A program made the translations under genes and the position numbers. The notes under the pieces are model-generated. The model made no database searches. It saw only the letters and a list, made by a program, of their open reading frames with translations, and was not told the DNA's origin. Below are positions 10,936 to 22,600 of a stretch of DNA of 64,000 nucleotides, in pieces. Location of the stretch: the NCBI GenBank assembly GCA_026008535.1, contig BRKX01000009.1, positions 51,705,001 to 51,769,000 on the forward strand, written 5' to 3'. The first letter of the stretch is position 1. Every line of letters starts with the position of its first letter. The stretch is from Perilla frutescens (taxonomy: Eukaryota > Streptophyta > Magnoliopsida > Lamiales > Lamiaceae).

Positions 10936-13250
10936 ATATACGCCCACTCGTGGCTTTGAAATTTCAAACATCATGGCTACTCTCTTATTCATGTCGGCAT
11001 GTGCTTGTGTCTCAAACATCGTGGCCACTTCATGTTGGTTTTGTATACTAGAAGACTTGTCTTTGTATAGTTTTCTGATGATATGATGATATGAAATGAA
11101 AATTATTGCAGTCACTGTTTGCATTTAGATTATGTTCTATAATTGTTCTATGCAATGTTCCATATACTTACATTGTAGATGATATGGTGTGGGGAGTCAC
11201 ACGGTAAGATCATATCATTAGAACCTTGTAATGTATTAAAGAGCTCACGGCTTAGATGGTCCTGAACACACCATCGGTACACCGTAGAATAATCTGAGAA
11301 GTTAGTTTATCTTGACTAACTGATTATTCTAGTACACTTGTTAGTGTATTGAGGAGGATCATGATAGGATACTATTCTCTGTCTCTAACCCAGTTACTGA
11401 GAGAATAAAGATCCAAAGAGTTCGGGTTCTGAACTCATGTGATATTGGCGAGCTTATGTGTGTGTTGTTTATTACTTTGATTTATCAATGAGTGAGATCT
11501 TTTCGTAGATCAAAATCGATATCTTGGGTAATAACAATGTATACATAGTATCTCGAGCAGTATACATGAGCACCGTGTCCTGGTGCGCAAGGTTGATGAT
11601 ATTCTCTTGAGGAAACACAAGTTCATGTTGAAACCCTGCAGGTGGAATTTATTCCTTAGATGATAAAACTTGTGTGGTACTACTCAAGGTTCTAGATGTT
11701 AATTAATTATAGCTGTCAGAGGCTGACATAATTAATTAATGAATATTATATCTTAAAACACAGGGAATGGCTGGACTAAAGGAGAAAGCATATTCATAAA
11801 TATGTATTAAATTGGTAGGACAGTTTTACTTCTTTAGTGGAATAAAAGTAAAACTTAATTTATTTAATTATATCCTAGGTTTATTGGATATTGGATATTA
11901 AATAAATTAGTGGGCCAGTTTAATATTCTTCTAGATCCCTGTTGTAGCCTAATAGACTGATAGTGGACTGGATATTGAACTTGAGATAGAGGTCCAAACC
12001 CAGTAGGGTTTGGAGAAGGAATTTTCACCCTCTCCCTATATAAAAGGGAAGGGGGTTAAAAAAACACACACATGAAATTCAGCCCCTCTTTGTCTCTCAA
12101 GATATCCACAGAATTCACAACCCTATCTAGTAGATTTCAGTCCACTCTGAATCTAGATACAGTCCGGGAATACAACAGAAGATCTTTGAGTAGAATTGTG
12201 TAGTGGTTAAATTTTTAAGGAAAAAGGAGGCGCCTACTGTGTTCATTCAACAACAAGATTAGATCTTTAATCTTGTTCACAGAACGTCTATCAATTTGTA
12301 AGTAGATTCATTTTCTATGTCTTCCGCTTTATTAGATTCGAATCTGCTTTGCATGCTTTTTGATTAGACTGTGAAAAACATCCATGTTACATAAAATTAT
12401 GATTTGCATGAATACGGATTAATGAACAACCAAATAGATCCTGCGGTGGTTTAATTCGGAAAAAACCCCAACACTTCACATTTTTCTTCAATGAAAATTT
12501 GCACATTTAAATTAAAAATATCAGTGAAATCAATTGAATCATGCTCATGAGAGTACTTCACTTCATCTTGCCAGCCAGAATTCATCAAAACTTCTTTCAC
12601 AGTCTCCTCAGCTTTGTGAAGAATTTCAGAAACTTGCTTCTCTTCCATTTCCTTCTTGGCTTCAACCAAAATGAATGGAAACGTGACTGGTATTTCCAAC
12701 ACCTTTGGTTGTTCGCCTTCAAGTTCCTCATTCAAGGTAGTTTTAGCTGGAGTAACAAGTAATTCTTCTTCATCTTCTAAGCTCAACATATCTTGCTCAG
12801 TCGCACTTTGTTGAATCAACACATCTTTATCTGTTAAGGTGCTTGGACAAGAATCTTGATCTAGATCAACAACAGTATGTGAAGACAATATGGATTCAGA
12901 TTCCAACCTGCTAATTGAAGAAGCAATTTGGGTCATTTGTTCACGCAACTCTTGAATACTTGCATTTGTCTTGATAACAAGTTGTTCTGTCTTGGTGGCA
13001 AGTTGTTGAATACTTGCATCCGTCTTAAGAACGAACTGCTGAATGATGGATCCAAGAGCCTTGATGGGGTCTTCAGTAAAGGTTTGTTCTGGTACAACTG
13101 ATTGTCTTTAATAATAGAATTGTCCATGTCTTGTTCTATAGTGGTAATCAGAGTAATCCCAATATCTTGGATTATACGAATATGAATAGGGATCACACTA
13201 TCTCTGAGGTTGCCCATAAGCACGAACTTTTTGCGAACTAGTTTCAGCAC
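10936..13250 (-). pseudogene. E1 gag C-terminal remnant, split by a solo LTR
   Basis: Reading the - strand from 13250, shifting frames give a glutamine-rich tail with the pattern ASIQELREQMTQIASSISRL. It matches the Athila/Tat gag C-terminal 'IRNLE.Q.GQ.A..LS' block that precedes protease. After E/K-rich sequence (EEELLVTPAKTTLNEELEGE and beyond) the frame runs into the solo LTR at 12473 and resumes after its other edge at 11027, ending near 10936. The N-terminal gag core is missing. It is a decayed structural-protein fragment and non-functional. Confidence 0.6.
11033..12473 (+). mobile_element. Solo LTR nested in E1
   Basis: It begins TGTTGG and ends CCAACA, flanked by perfect 5-bp duplications CTTCA at 11028-11032 and 12474-12478. 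It is 1441 bp with no internal domain. A strong TATA box (TATATAAAAG, 12037-12046) and about 430 bp of downstream sequence suggest + orientation with U3-R-U5 order. The family is not identified. It interrupts the E1 gag remnant, so it is the youngest layer of this nest. Confidence 0.88.
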
Positions 13251-13423
13251 ACTGCAATAAAAGAGACATTAAGTTAGATATCCGACTTTCAAGAGAAGAC
13301 ATATTTACCTCATTGATCATTCCAGCAAATGTAGATTTTCACTGATAGGATTGAATGTAAGCCACTAAAACTAAAAAGATAAAAAAATAATATTAGATAA
13401 AAGGAATAAATCTAATTTGGAAA

Positions 13424-13450
13424 CCACTCCCTGACAACGGCGCCAAAAAT
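13424..13450 (-). other. E1 primer binding site
   Basis: On the - strand TTTTTGGCGCCGTTGTCAGG follows directly after the LTR end. The TGGCGCCGTTG core is the PBS commonly seen in plant Athila/Tat-lineage elements. The same core occurs in E2 (30979-31005). Confidence 0.85.
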
Positions 13451-14749
13451 TGATGGGTGTCGAAACCAATAAAAATAAATTTACTTTTTAAAATCAAATG
13501 AATGACGACAATAGCAAGCAGGGTCGATCCACAAAGACTGACAAATTAAATATTAATCTTTTTATCCAATTACCTAAAACTAAATGGGGGTTTTGAATAT
13601 TTGAATTGAAATAACTAAATTAAATCAAAAGACGAACAAGCAAATAAATAAATAACGAAGATCAAATAGAGAGAAATCTAGCTCAAGAATAATCTCGATA
13701 ATGGACTACACAAATTGATCACAGATGCACAGATATAATTCAACTCTCTCTCTAAATTGGATATGGCTATTGGTACGACCTAACAACCTCGTTTCTCCTT
13801 AATTAATTGACAGTCAAGGTACAACCGTTGACTACTTCTCTAATCAATAGACAATCCTAGGTACGACCTTAGAATTTAATCTACTAACAGCTTTAAGATC
13901 TAGAGAAACACCAATTCTAACCAACAGAGATCATATGATGACCCGTTCAAATTAGATTATATATCTTCAAAGTGTTGAAAGCGTGACTGTTTACTCCCAA
14001 TCTATCCAATTATGCTACTCAGGCAAATAATCCAAACAATTACAGATCTAGATCATTCAACTAGCAAGATATTATTCCAATAATCATACAACACACGCAA
14101 ATTGCACAATTATCAAAACAATAACAGAAATCACAAACGGGAAATATATAAATAAAGAGAGAATTAAATTATGATAAAATCAATTCGATCTTCAAAACAT
14201 GTAGCACTAGAGTCTCGATTATCCTCTCGCTAGAAAGTAAATTAGAACATCATATTGGAATAAGAAAACAAAGTCTGGAAAAACAGTTTATTTTCTTCTC
14301 CAAAATTGATCGTTGTCTGCTGCAAAGCATAAAAATAAAATCTATATATACTAGGGCATATCGATCTCTTCTTCTCTCTCTTATCTCGATGGTAAGTCTC
14401 CTACTCCTTTTGAATTCTAATCCTCTTTCCTTATACCAAAATCGCATATTAGATGCAAATATTCGCCTTTCTTTATAAAAACTGGGACCCACTTGAGATT
14501 TAAGAGATAAATCCCATCCACAGACTAGGGCGTGGCCATGCCTTATCTGCCATACACTACTGGACGACTACTCATCATCATTCTTCAACAACTTTGATCC
14601 CAAAATGATTGTTTTGGCCTTCTTTCCTACAAAACCTCTTTATTCCCTTGCAAAACTCAAAAGATCATTAATTCCAAATAAACCAATAATAAAGCTTAGT
14701 AAAATAAAGGAAAATCACCCAAAAATAAGTGCAAATATGCAACTTATCA
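13451..14749 (-). repeat. E1 LTR, 5' copy on the - strand
   Basis: It aligns end to end with 7424-8720 with scattered substitutions. On the - strand it starts TGATAAGTT and ends CCATCA. It contains the family word (14525-14548) and a TATA-like site (14470-14480) at matching positions. Confidence 0.9.
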
Positions 14750-14821
14750 AAAAGAAAAATAAAGGACATAAGAACAAGAAAAAAGACACAAACACGAGAG
14801 AATTTGGACTTGTCACAAGGT

Positions 14822-15384
14822 CACTAGAATGCTGCGCTTCATGTGCTTCATTACTTGAAAAGATGCCTATCCCTGGGTTTATTCTACAGTGTGTCCTCTA
14901 CCTTTGATCCTAAGGCTTTTTATGATGCTGATTGGGGCTCTTGCCCTAATACGCGATGATCCTTGATTGGGTATTACATCTTTCTCGGGAATAATCTCAT
15001 CTCCTGGAGGTGCAAGAAGCAAACTACAGTTTCCTTATCTACGGTAGAGGCCAAATACTTTAGTCTTAGCTTCACTGTGCGCGAGTTACTCTGGATTTCA
15101 TATGTGTTAAACGCCTTTGCTATTGTTTATCACAGGCCTATTCCAGTTTATTGCGACAATAAAGCTACAATCCACATCACTCAACACCAGATGTTCCATG
15201 AATGCACCAAGCACTTAGATATGGATTGCCATTTTGCCCGTCTCCATTACAAGTCAGGCTTTATCCTTCCTTCATTTGTCCCTACCATTTCCCAAATCGC
15301 GGATGTCTTTACCAAGTTGCTACCTAGGCCACCCTTCAAAGAGCTTTTATCCAAGCTTCACCTCAATGATCTCCATCGTGTTTA
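14822..15384 (+). pseudogene. copia RNase H remnant (continuation of the broken RT gene)
   Basis: Starting after the duplicated CAAGG, the frame reads NAALHVLHYLKRC and LFYSVSSTFDPKAFYDADWG, followed by a stop, then SWRCKKQTTVSLSTVEAKYF, the highly conserved copia RNase H block (usually 'SWKSKKQ..VS.SS.EAEY'). VYCDNKATIHI and KHLDMDCHFAR follow, matching the final conserved blocks. The single stop near 14958 and the insertion upstream prevent expression. It ends 13 bp before the 3' LTR. Confidence 0.9.
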
Positions 15385-15397
15385 GCTTGTGGAGGGC
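15385..15397 (+). other. Polypurine tract of the copia element
   Basis: A purine-rich GTGGAGGG stretch lies immediately before the 3' LTR start (TGTTGAAA at 15398), where the plus-strand primer is expected. Confidence 0.75.
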
Positions 15398-15714
15398 TGT
15401 TGAAAGCAATTAGACGAGGTACGACTATTATTCATTGCATGCATGCGTGCATGCATGTATTATAAACTTCATATTATTAGTTCTACTTATTCCGTATTAA
15501 TAAAGTAGTTGCTATGTGGCACTTGCATATGCATGAGTGCATGGACCACAACTTACTATATTGTGCTCTTGTAGCTAGCATAGAACATTCTAGAGCTCCT
15601 ATTCCATATCGTGCTCTTGTACTGTTACAGTGTGTTGAGAAGAATAACATTGCTAGATGTTCTTTTCCTTCATATAATGATTCACAGATTCATCGATTTT
15701 GATCAACCTCTTCA
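15398..15714 (+). repeat. 3' LTR of the copia element
   Basis: It pairs with 1511-1844 and ends CTCTTCA before the 5-bp flank gtttc. Confidence 0.9.
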
Positions 15715-15855
15715 GTTTCTTTGACTCTCTTTTTATTTTTTTAAATGGAAAGGTAAAAATGACATTTCATGTGATGTGTAGAGAAAAATTGAAGAAAATA
15801 TATGGTGTGTAAAGTAAAAATGGTGTGAAAAGAAAAAATTGTGGCGTATTTAGAA

Positions 15856-16041
15856 GGGAAATTCTATGCTACCCATGGGTAGTTCCCGCAGTTTCACAAT
15901 AGATCTAATGTGACACTTTCATGTTTCTCAATAGATCATAAATTCATAATTGATTTATTATAACACATGGAAGTGTCACATTAGATATATTGTGAATTTG
16001 TGACAAGTGGACTATTCCATAAGGTAGCGTAAAATTTTTCA
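15856..16041. mobile_element. Hairpin MITE (Mutator-like, 9-bp duplication)
   Basis: This 186-bp element is nearly all inverted repeat. The first 75 bp and the reverse complement of the last 75 bp match well, including 'atctaatgtgacact' in both arms. It is flanked by perfect 9-bp duplications TATTTAGAA at 15847-15855 and 16042-16050. A 9-bp duplication is characteristic of Mutator-like transposition. It landed exactly in the right terminal repeat of the outer element (346-16056). Confidence 0.9.
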
Positions 16042-16056
16042 TATTTAGAAACACTC

Positions 16057-16329
16057 TTTATAGGTTCTCGTAAATTTACTTCAATAAATAATCTTAAAAG
16101 ACAGATTCCCATCTAAACCACTTTGCAACGTCCTAATAGTTACGTGTCCTAATAGGTTTGGATATATTAATTAATTTGACCTTTTTTTTGTTTCAAAAAC
16201 CCTTTATTTCATCACAATTGTTATTTATTTTATCCCAACTATGATTTATTATTCTCGGTTATAATTTATTATTCTCAATTAAGGTTCATATTTAATTCAA
16301 AAGAATCAATTTAATTCACTTTAATTTAG
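16057..16329. other. AT-rich intergenic DNA
   Basis: No gene or clear element is seen. 16190-16330 has repeated 'tttattattctc' words. Confidence 0.4.
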
Positions 16330-16580
16330 TGTTTACTAATTCTATTGTAGAGTGAATATTTATTTTTTAAAAATTCATTAGCCCACATGTTAGCTTGGGT
16401 AGCAAGCGCGGTTCACGATCAGCCGCCGATTCAATTTTAGGGTTTATTAATTTCATTTTAGAGTATATATATTTATTTTGAAAAAATATATTAGCCCGCA
16501 CGTTAATATGAGTAGCGAGCGCGGTGCACCTCATGCGAATCACCGATAATTCAATTTTATGGTTCAATAATTCTATTTTG
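16330..16580. repeat. Imperfect tandem duplication, unit about 120 bp
   Basis: Two adjacent copies share 'attcaattttagggtttatt' / 'attcaattttatggttcaat', 'attagcccacatgttag' / 'attagcccgcacgttaat' and 'gtagcaagcgcggttcac' / 'gtagcgagcgcggtgcac'. Copies are roughly 80% alike by eye. Not coding. Confidence 0.7.
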
Positions 16581-17599
16581 AAATATATATTAAAAATAAT
16601 ACTAAGAAAATCGAAAAAACAAACGCGTCAGACCATGTGATTGTCTCACGAGAGACTACTCCTGTCTTGAAATTATAATTTATTATACTAAAATTGTTAA
16701 ATCTAATTGTTATATGATTTTTCTTGTTTCTTTTTTGTTTTGTTTTTACGTTTTTCTGCTGGCCTGAATGCCTCATTGCACCTGAAAATTGGTAAATTGG
16801 CCCATAATGTCCTGTGCAACTACCTCAACACACAATCTAAAAAATGAGAGGGGCCCAAAGTTTAGGGCGGAAAAGGAATTACAAAAATTATTAGTAAATG
16901 AATGTGTAGATTGATGTAATGTGTGTAGGTGTTTTATACAATTTTTCCTTCGTGAATCGTGATGCTGGATTACGATTCTATTTCGGGTTGGGCCACGTCG
17001 CAAATTTGGATTGAGCACTCTAAAAAAATAATCACCCTTTGATATGCAATATTCACGTACAAATTAAGAAAAAACCATTTTTTATATACAAAAATAATTG
17101 TTAAAGTGGCATCCACATTAATATAAAAAAATAAATCATATTTCTTGAATATAGATTAACAACCCTCCATGTACTATACATGTAGAAATTAAATGCATAT
17201 ACTTATAGATGGGCCCAACACCATCAGGACATTAATGTTTGCGGATTTTCATCAACAGACACTTGGTCACGTTTATGAGAGAGTTACATTTTATTTTATT
17301 CGGTTTTTTTTTTCCTTAGAGAAAAAGGTTGGTATGAATATTTTAATGATATCTGTCGAATCATTTGAATTATTGTCGTGAGTAAACAATTAGATCCGCT
17401 ACAGTTTATTCAAGACCGTTGTGAGACAGGATCGGATTCGAAACGCAATATAAAACTAAATAAAAAAAAAAACAAATTATAGAAGATACATCATATATGG
17501 GTGGATACTAGTAATATTATTCCTTTTGTGATTTTTACGAAAGATACGTACGAGGTATATATGCGTATTATCTTGATATGTACGTATAAAATATATATG

Positions 17600-17635
<36 letters not shown>

Positions 17636-18312
17636 GGGGTAAAATGCGTCAAATTCCTATCATGTTATTGAAATGTTGCACGAAACTCTCTTCCTTTTTT
17701 TTAATTACATCAAATCTCCCTGTGTTTATAATCTTTTTCAAAATTGGGATCAAAATATCTCCATTTACTTGGTTTTGGACATTTCAATTTTGCTTGAAAA
17801 TGAGAGTATTTTAGGAAAATTTTAAAAAAGAAAAATCGTGCATTTTTTAGAAAAAATATCAAATACACTCTCTTGATGTTTAACCATAGGATCAAATAAG
17901 CCCTTCAAGTATTTTTTTTTTTTTTTTTTAGATACAAATAAATCATTAAATGTAGGGTATTAATGACATGTAAACCCCTCAATACTGTTTTTACTCCAAA
18001 ATAAGTTTGTGCCAAAATTTATTCTATATTTTAATTAATTCTTTTCAAACATTAGCATTAAGAATTAATAATTAGAATTTTTAATCCCATTTATTTATAT
18101 TTAAGTTTTTTTTCTCATTTATGTACATTAAATTTGTTTTATAAAATTGCATTTATTATTATAGATTTATGAAAAATAAATAATAGGAATATTCTGGACA
18201 CTGTTTTTATAGTAATTTTATACATTTAGCAGCACAATTACATCAATTTAATATTCATCTAAATAAATTGTGCTTTAAACAACCCAAAATTCTATTTTGA
18301 TTTCAGATTAAA
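16581..18312. other. AT-rich intergenic DNA with an (AAT)n microsatellite
   Basis: No gene is supported. An (AAT)n tract of about 11 units lies at 17599-17633. 17637-17980 begins 'ggggtaaaatgcg' and ends 'gtaaacccc', a possible degenerate inverted-repeat element, but the arms agree over too few bases to call. Confidence 0.5.
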
Positions 18313-18349
18313 CTAGTATACCACCTGTGCGATGCACAGATCGCACAGG
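18313..18349 (-). mobile_element. Helitron 3' terminus
   Basis: On the - strand there is a perfect 10-bp stem (CCTGTGCGAT/ATCGCACAGG) with a 6-nt loop at 18324-18349, then 7 nt, then CTAG, and the next base is T. This is the Helitron 3' end rule: a hairpin shortly before CTRR, inserted at an A-T dinucleotide. The element would extend to higher coordinates. No RepHel protein and no certain 5' TC end was found, so it is non-autonomous or truncated. Confidence 0.7.
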
Positions 18350-18842
18350 GGATTTTATTAAAAAAATATTTATGTACAATAATAAAATTATATCCAATCA
18401 TGAATTTCGCATATAAATATATGAATTATATCGTTTGAATTATAAATTACTTATGTATTTTTCATCATTGGAGAAATCAACTATGGTGGCTCTAGCTGTG
18501 CCGGAAACACGCATGTTGGTTGTAAAATCAAGAAGACAGAGCTCGCCGCCCAGATGGTCTCGACATCGATTAATCGGCCAATCAAGCACGAATAATTATT
18601 TCTTTGTTCTTCAATGTGGGATAAATTTTGGTTTAAAATTAAAATATAAAAGTTTTAACTATTTAAAAGATCTTTAAAGTTGAAAACTTAAATATGAGAA
18701 CTTGAAAATCTTAAAATTATCTAACATTAAAATGATAAGATCAATTAATACATCTCGAGTTTTGACCATTCAAAATTTAAATATATTTAATTTTAAAATT
18801 TGTATGTGGATCTTGATTCTTTAAAATATATTTAATATCAAT
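18350..18842. other. Probable Helitron body, non-coding
   Basis: It has an 80-codon open stretch (18435-18677) with no recognisable domain. The AT-rich remainder contains no gene. Confidence 0.35.
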
Positions 18843-19650
18843 GGGTGTTTCCAAATATGCCACTAAATTTTTTTTATACACCACTATTAAATTTAATTTA
18901 AAAATAAATAATTATTATTTTACATAAATATCTTTTTCTATTTTAAAAATTACTTAAAAAACAAATAAAATAAAAATAAACAACCCCGTTCTTCTCACCC
19001 CAGTGACGCCCCGCCACATTGCCCCCACACTTGCTCTCTCCTTTCGTTCCATTTATATTAATCTCCATTTCTCTCATCTTCCTCCATTTATTTTCTTTGT
19101 AAGAATTGTCTATGAAATCAAATGTGTGTATTGATGTCGTATATTTTTTGGGCTTAAAAATTGATTCCGTTAACTTCTCCAATCATATGATTTGTTGCAT
19201 AAATGTTTGGAGAAATACATATATCCGATTGAGAGGTTGAAATTTGGAACATGATGTTAATGATATTACTTTAAAATCTGGTGACATTGTATGATTTGTC
19301 AGAATATTAAATCTGAAAAGGGTTTTGTCAGAGTTGTAACACAGTGTTGACGGCAACTACGTCCTTCTCTATTTTATTTGGAAAAAAAAAATTATTGTGG
19401 AAGAAAAGCGAAGGTGGAAGGTTTTAGGAAGAAAGGTGACAGCAACGGAGGGCGTCGGGTCTGTGGTATGGTGGGGAGAGAGTGAGGGTGGAAAATATAC
19501 ATATTTTTTAAATTTATTTTATAGTGAAAGGATAGAAATGACTTTTATTGTGATGTTTAAAGGTAAAATGTGAAAATACGAAAAAGATGTGTGATATATA
19601 AAATAAATGTGGTGTACAAATAAAAAATGGTGATGCATATAGAAACACCC
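18843..19650. mobile_element. Terminal-inverted-repeat element, same family as 346-16056
   Basis: It starts GGGTGTTTCCAAATATGCC and ends with the near inverted complement (GGTGATGCATATAGAAACACCC). The arms agree over about 40 bp. Flanking 9-mers are aatatcaat and ttaatcaat, 6/9 identical and compatible with an aged Mutator-type duplication. The 808-bp interior has no recognisable frame. It shows what the outer nested element looked like before interruption. Confidence 0.8.
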
Positions 19651-22600
19651 TTAATCAATTAAAGAGTAGAAAATTTAAATTAATATTTTAAAAATATTTC
19701 ATTGAACTATTTAATATATATAATTCAATTCAAATCTATAAATTTAAAATATATTTAATATTTAATATTAAAATGATAATATCAAATATCTAAATATTAT
19801 ACTTGATCTCAATTTATAGATCAACAAATGTGGAAATAACATTATTGGGACTCACAATTTGTAACACCCTAATTTTATATAAAATTATGATGCTAAATAT
19901 TAACTTAACTAAGCAAAAATAATACATAAAAGAATTTTAACAATCACAAAATAAATATATATATAAAGAAATAAAATAAACATTTAATGAACTGTAAACC
20001 ATAAAACATAAAATTTGGAAAAAAGCAATTTACATACTGCAAATATACTTACGGCCTTCTTCTGCGCCTCCTAAAAAATAAATAAAAGAAACATTCTTAA
20101 AAATCAACTTAATTAAAAGAATTTATTGTAAACTATCTTGCCAGATTGTAAAAAAATCTTGTAGATTCAATTTGTGTTTTTTTTTTTCTTAAGCGTATTT
20201 ATTTGACCAAAATGAAAACGGGAACCATTTTTTCTTGAGTATTGAACCTAATAATCACTTGATAAAAAAAGAGAAAAAAAATTTAATGATAACCAACACA
20301 CAAGAGTACTTAATCTAAAATTCAAGACATCTTTTTTTTTTTACACATGTCGGTCTTCAAGGTTCGAGCATCTCACTTTAAATACTTTGGACAAAGTCAA
20401 TTATAAAATTAATATATATAAACCACAATCAAATTTAAGCAACAAAAATATTAATAAACTCCTTATATTCTTAGATAAATTCGAGTGATTAATTACACAT
20501 GTTTGGATAACACACTTTAGGTTAAAAAAATTACAATGGGATAATGCTAACATATAGAACGTGTAAGCTACAAATATCATACAGAGATCAAACAAATGTT
20601 TGTGTTAAAAATTAGTTACATGTTTTGATTCACAAATTTGTACTAAGCAATACAAATTAATCGATAAAATGTAAAAATGATATTAAAAAAGAAAAAGAAA
20701 ATTAAAGTTAATTGGAGAAGCCGGGTTTGCCAACCAAAATGAAGTTGTTTTTAAGGATTTTTCTACTTTCATTTATTGTTATGATTCTTCTTCATCAGCG
20801 AGGATCCTCATCCTAATAGGATTCTCTTACCATTTACTTGGGTAGACGGATGAGAGACGGATGCTTGCATTCTTCCTCAATATTATGAGCACCTACAATA
20901 ACATACCATATGTCCAAGAAAAATTGAAGCTTAAGACCATAAATCTGTTAAAATATATAGAAAATAAATACTTAAAATAATGTAGCGAAAATAAATAAAT
21001 TGGATATATATATATATATATACACAATATATGTGTACTTAAATAATAAAAATGTAATCAACTAATTAAATATGAATGCATTCATAAAAAAAAATTAATT
21101 TTGAATGCATAATGAAAACAAATATTAATTAAAACTAAAACAATAGATAATACCTAGCTAAAAATACAATTCGTATCTTCAATAGTTTCTTTGCAACCAA
21201 AAAGAACTTTACTTTAAATTTTTGTGTTGTTTGATTTTCATTGATGCCAGAAAAATTAAAAAATCAACTCAATTTATATACATGTACATAAAATCTCAAT
21301 GCAAAGAATAAAATATCTGTAAATGCAGTAATTATCGCAGTCAACCTAACTATTAATGCATTCTCTCTAAATACATAGACTAATTAACGCAATCAAATCA
21401 ACCTAATTAATTACCACAAATCTATATGTCTAAATGGGCAGTGAATAACTTGTACACTGAAAGCTTATTAGTACAACTCTAATGCTAATTTGTTCCATAT
21501 ATACGTTTCCAAATAGAATTGGATGTATTACTATATATTTTTGTCTATAATTTTCGCATATTAATATGTTAATTATATCATTTAAATAGTATTATTAGAC
21601 TAATATATATATATATATAATTCATATATAATTAATATATTGATTATATGCAATATATATACACAATATACTATATACTATATACTATTTTTTAGATAAT
21701 TTTAATATAATTCACATAATTTACGATAATATAATGTAATAATTATTTAATTTAAAGGTCAAATACAAAATATTGTTACAACCGCATTTGTAGGAATAAA
21801 ATTAGATTTTATTAAATTATTGAATAAATTGAAGTTGCACATATGTAGGAATAAAATAAATTTACGTAAAATGGAATAAGAGGATTTTTATGATGTGTAG
21901 CCATATAATCAATCTCTATATACACGTATTCATGAAAGAAAGAGAATATATATTCCATTATTTGTGTAATATAATTAATTAATTTTATAGATTTTATTAC
22001 TTAATTGCTTATTTATTTACATATGTATGATTATATCACTATTATTAGAAAATTATTTTAGACGGGAAAATTAATTATTTTTATTTATAGTCACTATCTT
22101 ACTTTTAGATATAATATAGATTATGCTCATGATTGACCATATAATCAAATTGGGGGGGGGGGTATCATTTATGATAACTCAAAATGTCAGGTAGTACGCG
22201 TTATTTTATCCACATATAACTTTAGGAAAATTCTAATCACAACCACATTTTTCAGTTCATAGCTACGAAAATTAATTAATATATGAATATTTAATTATTA
22301 GACATGATTACACTCTCTCATAGCATCCAATATATAAAACCATACTAAATTAAAATACGTATAATATAACCCCCGTAAAGAGAATAAAAGCTCCACAAAA
22401 TCTGTTTTTTTTTTTTTTTTTTTCATTCTGACGTGGATTTTACTATCCTTATGAATGCAACAAATTAAATGGATAAAAAAAAATAATAAACATGAAATAT
22501 TTTTTTAACAATCACATGATTATAAATTTTACTAGACTAGTTATGAATTATTTGTAATATTCCAAAGAAATCATTATCATCAAAATAATTTTGTGTATAA

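Larger units (their letters stand above)
7424..14749 (-). mobile_element. E1: non-autonomous Ty3/gypsy-like (Athila/Tat-related) LTR element
   Basis: LTRs at 7424-8720 (1297 bp) and 13451-14749 (1299 bp) are highly similar. The 5-bp duplication AAAAG is perfect at 7419-7423 and 14750-14754. On the - strand the PBS TTTGGCGCCGTTG follows the LTR at 13450 and the PPT (AAGTGTAAGGGGGTT) precedes the LTR at 8721, which sets the direction. The internal 4.7 kb holds only a broken gag tail (itself split by a solo LTR at 11033-12473) and non-coding DNA; no protease, RT, RNase H or integrase motif is seen. It must have been mobilised by enzymes from another element. Confidence 0.92.
5897..14815 (-). mobile_element. 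Solo LTR (gypsy-like), interrupted by E1
   Basis: The outer ends are TGACATGCGG (5897) and CTTGTCA (14815). The flanking 5-bp duplications CAAGG at 5892-5896 and 14816-14820 are perfect, and removing the insertion rejoins the copia pol sequence (ACAAGGTGAC / ACAAGGTCAC). Only 5897-7423 and 14755-14815 belong to this LTR, about 1.59 kb together; the rest is the E1 insertion. Near the + left edge it has 'gtcgatcccat', the counterpart of a sequence shared by all the - strand LTR families here. No internal region or second LTR is present, so it is best read as a solo LTR. Orientation is inferred from that shared motif. Confidence 0.8.
1511..15714 (+). mobile_element. Ty1/copia LTR retrotransposon, decayed and interrupted
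   Basis: LTRs at 1511-1844 (334 bp) and 15398-15714 (317 bp) both begin TGTTGAAA and share most of their sequence, including a repeated 'gcatgcatgcg' tract. A PBS follows the first LTR, and gag, protease, integrase, RT and RNase H remnants follow in the order typical of copia. Flanking bases are atttc (1506-1510) and gtttc (15715-15719), a 4/5 match to a 5-bp target duplication. The pol frame is broken at 5891 by insertion of a solo LTR and resumes at about 14822. Multiple stops and frameshifts make it non-coding today. Confidence 0.93.
346..16056. mobile_element. Outermost element of the nest: terminal-inverted-repeat (Mutator-like/MITE-type) transposon, split by insertions
   Basis: The left end (gggtatttctaaatacacc) is the inverted complement of the right end (ggcgtatttaga, then gaaacactc after a later MITE). 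The inverted repeat extends about 45 bp, including a 'tttttctttacacacc' block. The element at 18843-19650 has the same ends and the same subterminal layout (AT-rich arm, then a C-rich 'ccccagctg/ccccagtga' stretch), so they are one family. Original length was probably near 1 kb; the rest is insertion: a CACTA end at 627, the copia element at 1511-15714 and a hairpin MITE at 15856-16041. No clear target duplication survives (337-345 and 16057-16065 do not match). Confidence 0.7.

Noticed and set aside
17637..17980. Possible inverted-repeat element with GGGGT ends
   Set aside because: Arms agree over too few bases and no target duplication is present.
19860..20040. Second gypsy LTR starting TGTAACACCC
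   Set aside because: Only the first ten bases agree with a typical LTR start; no TATA, PBS or paired end is seen.
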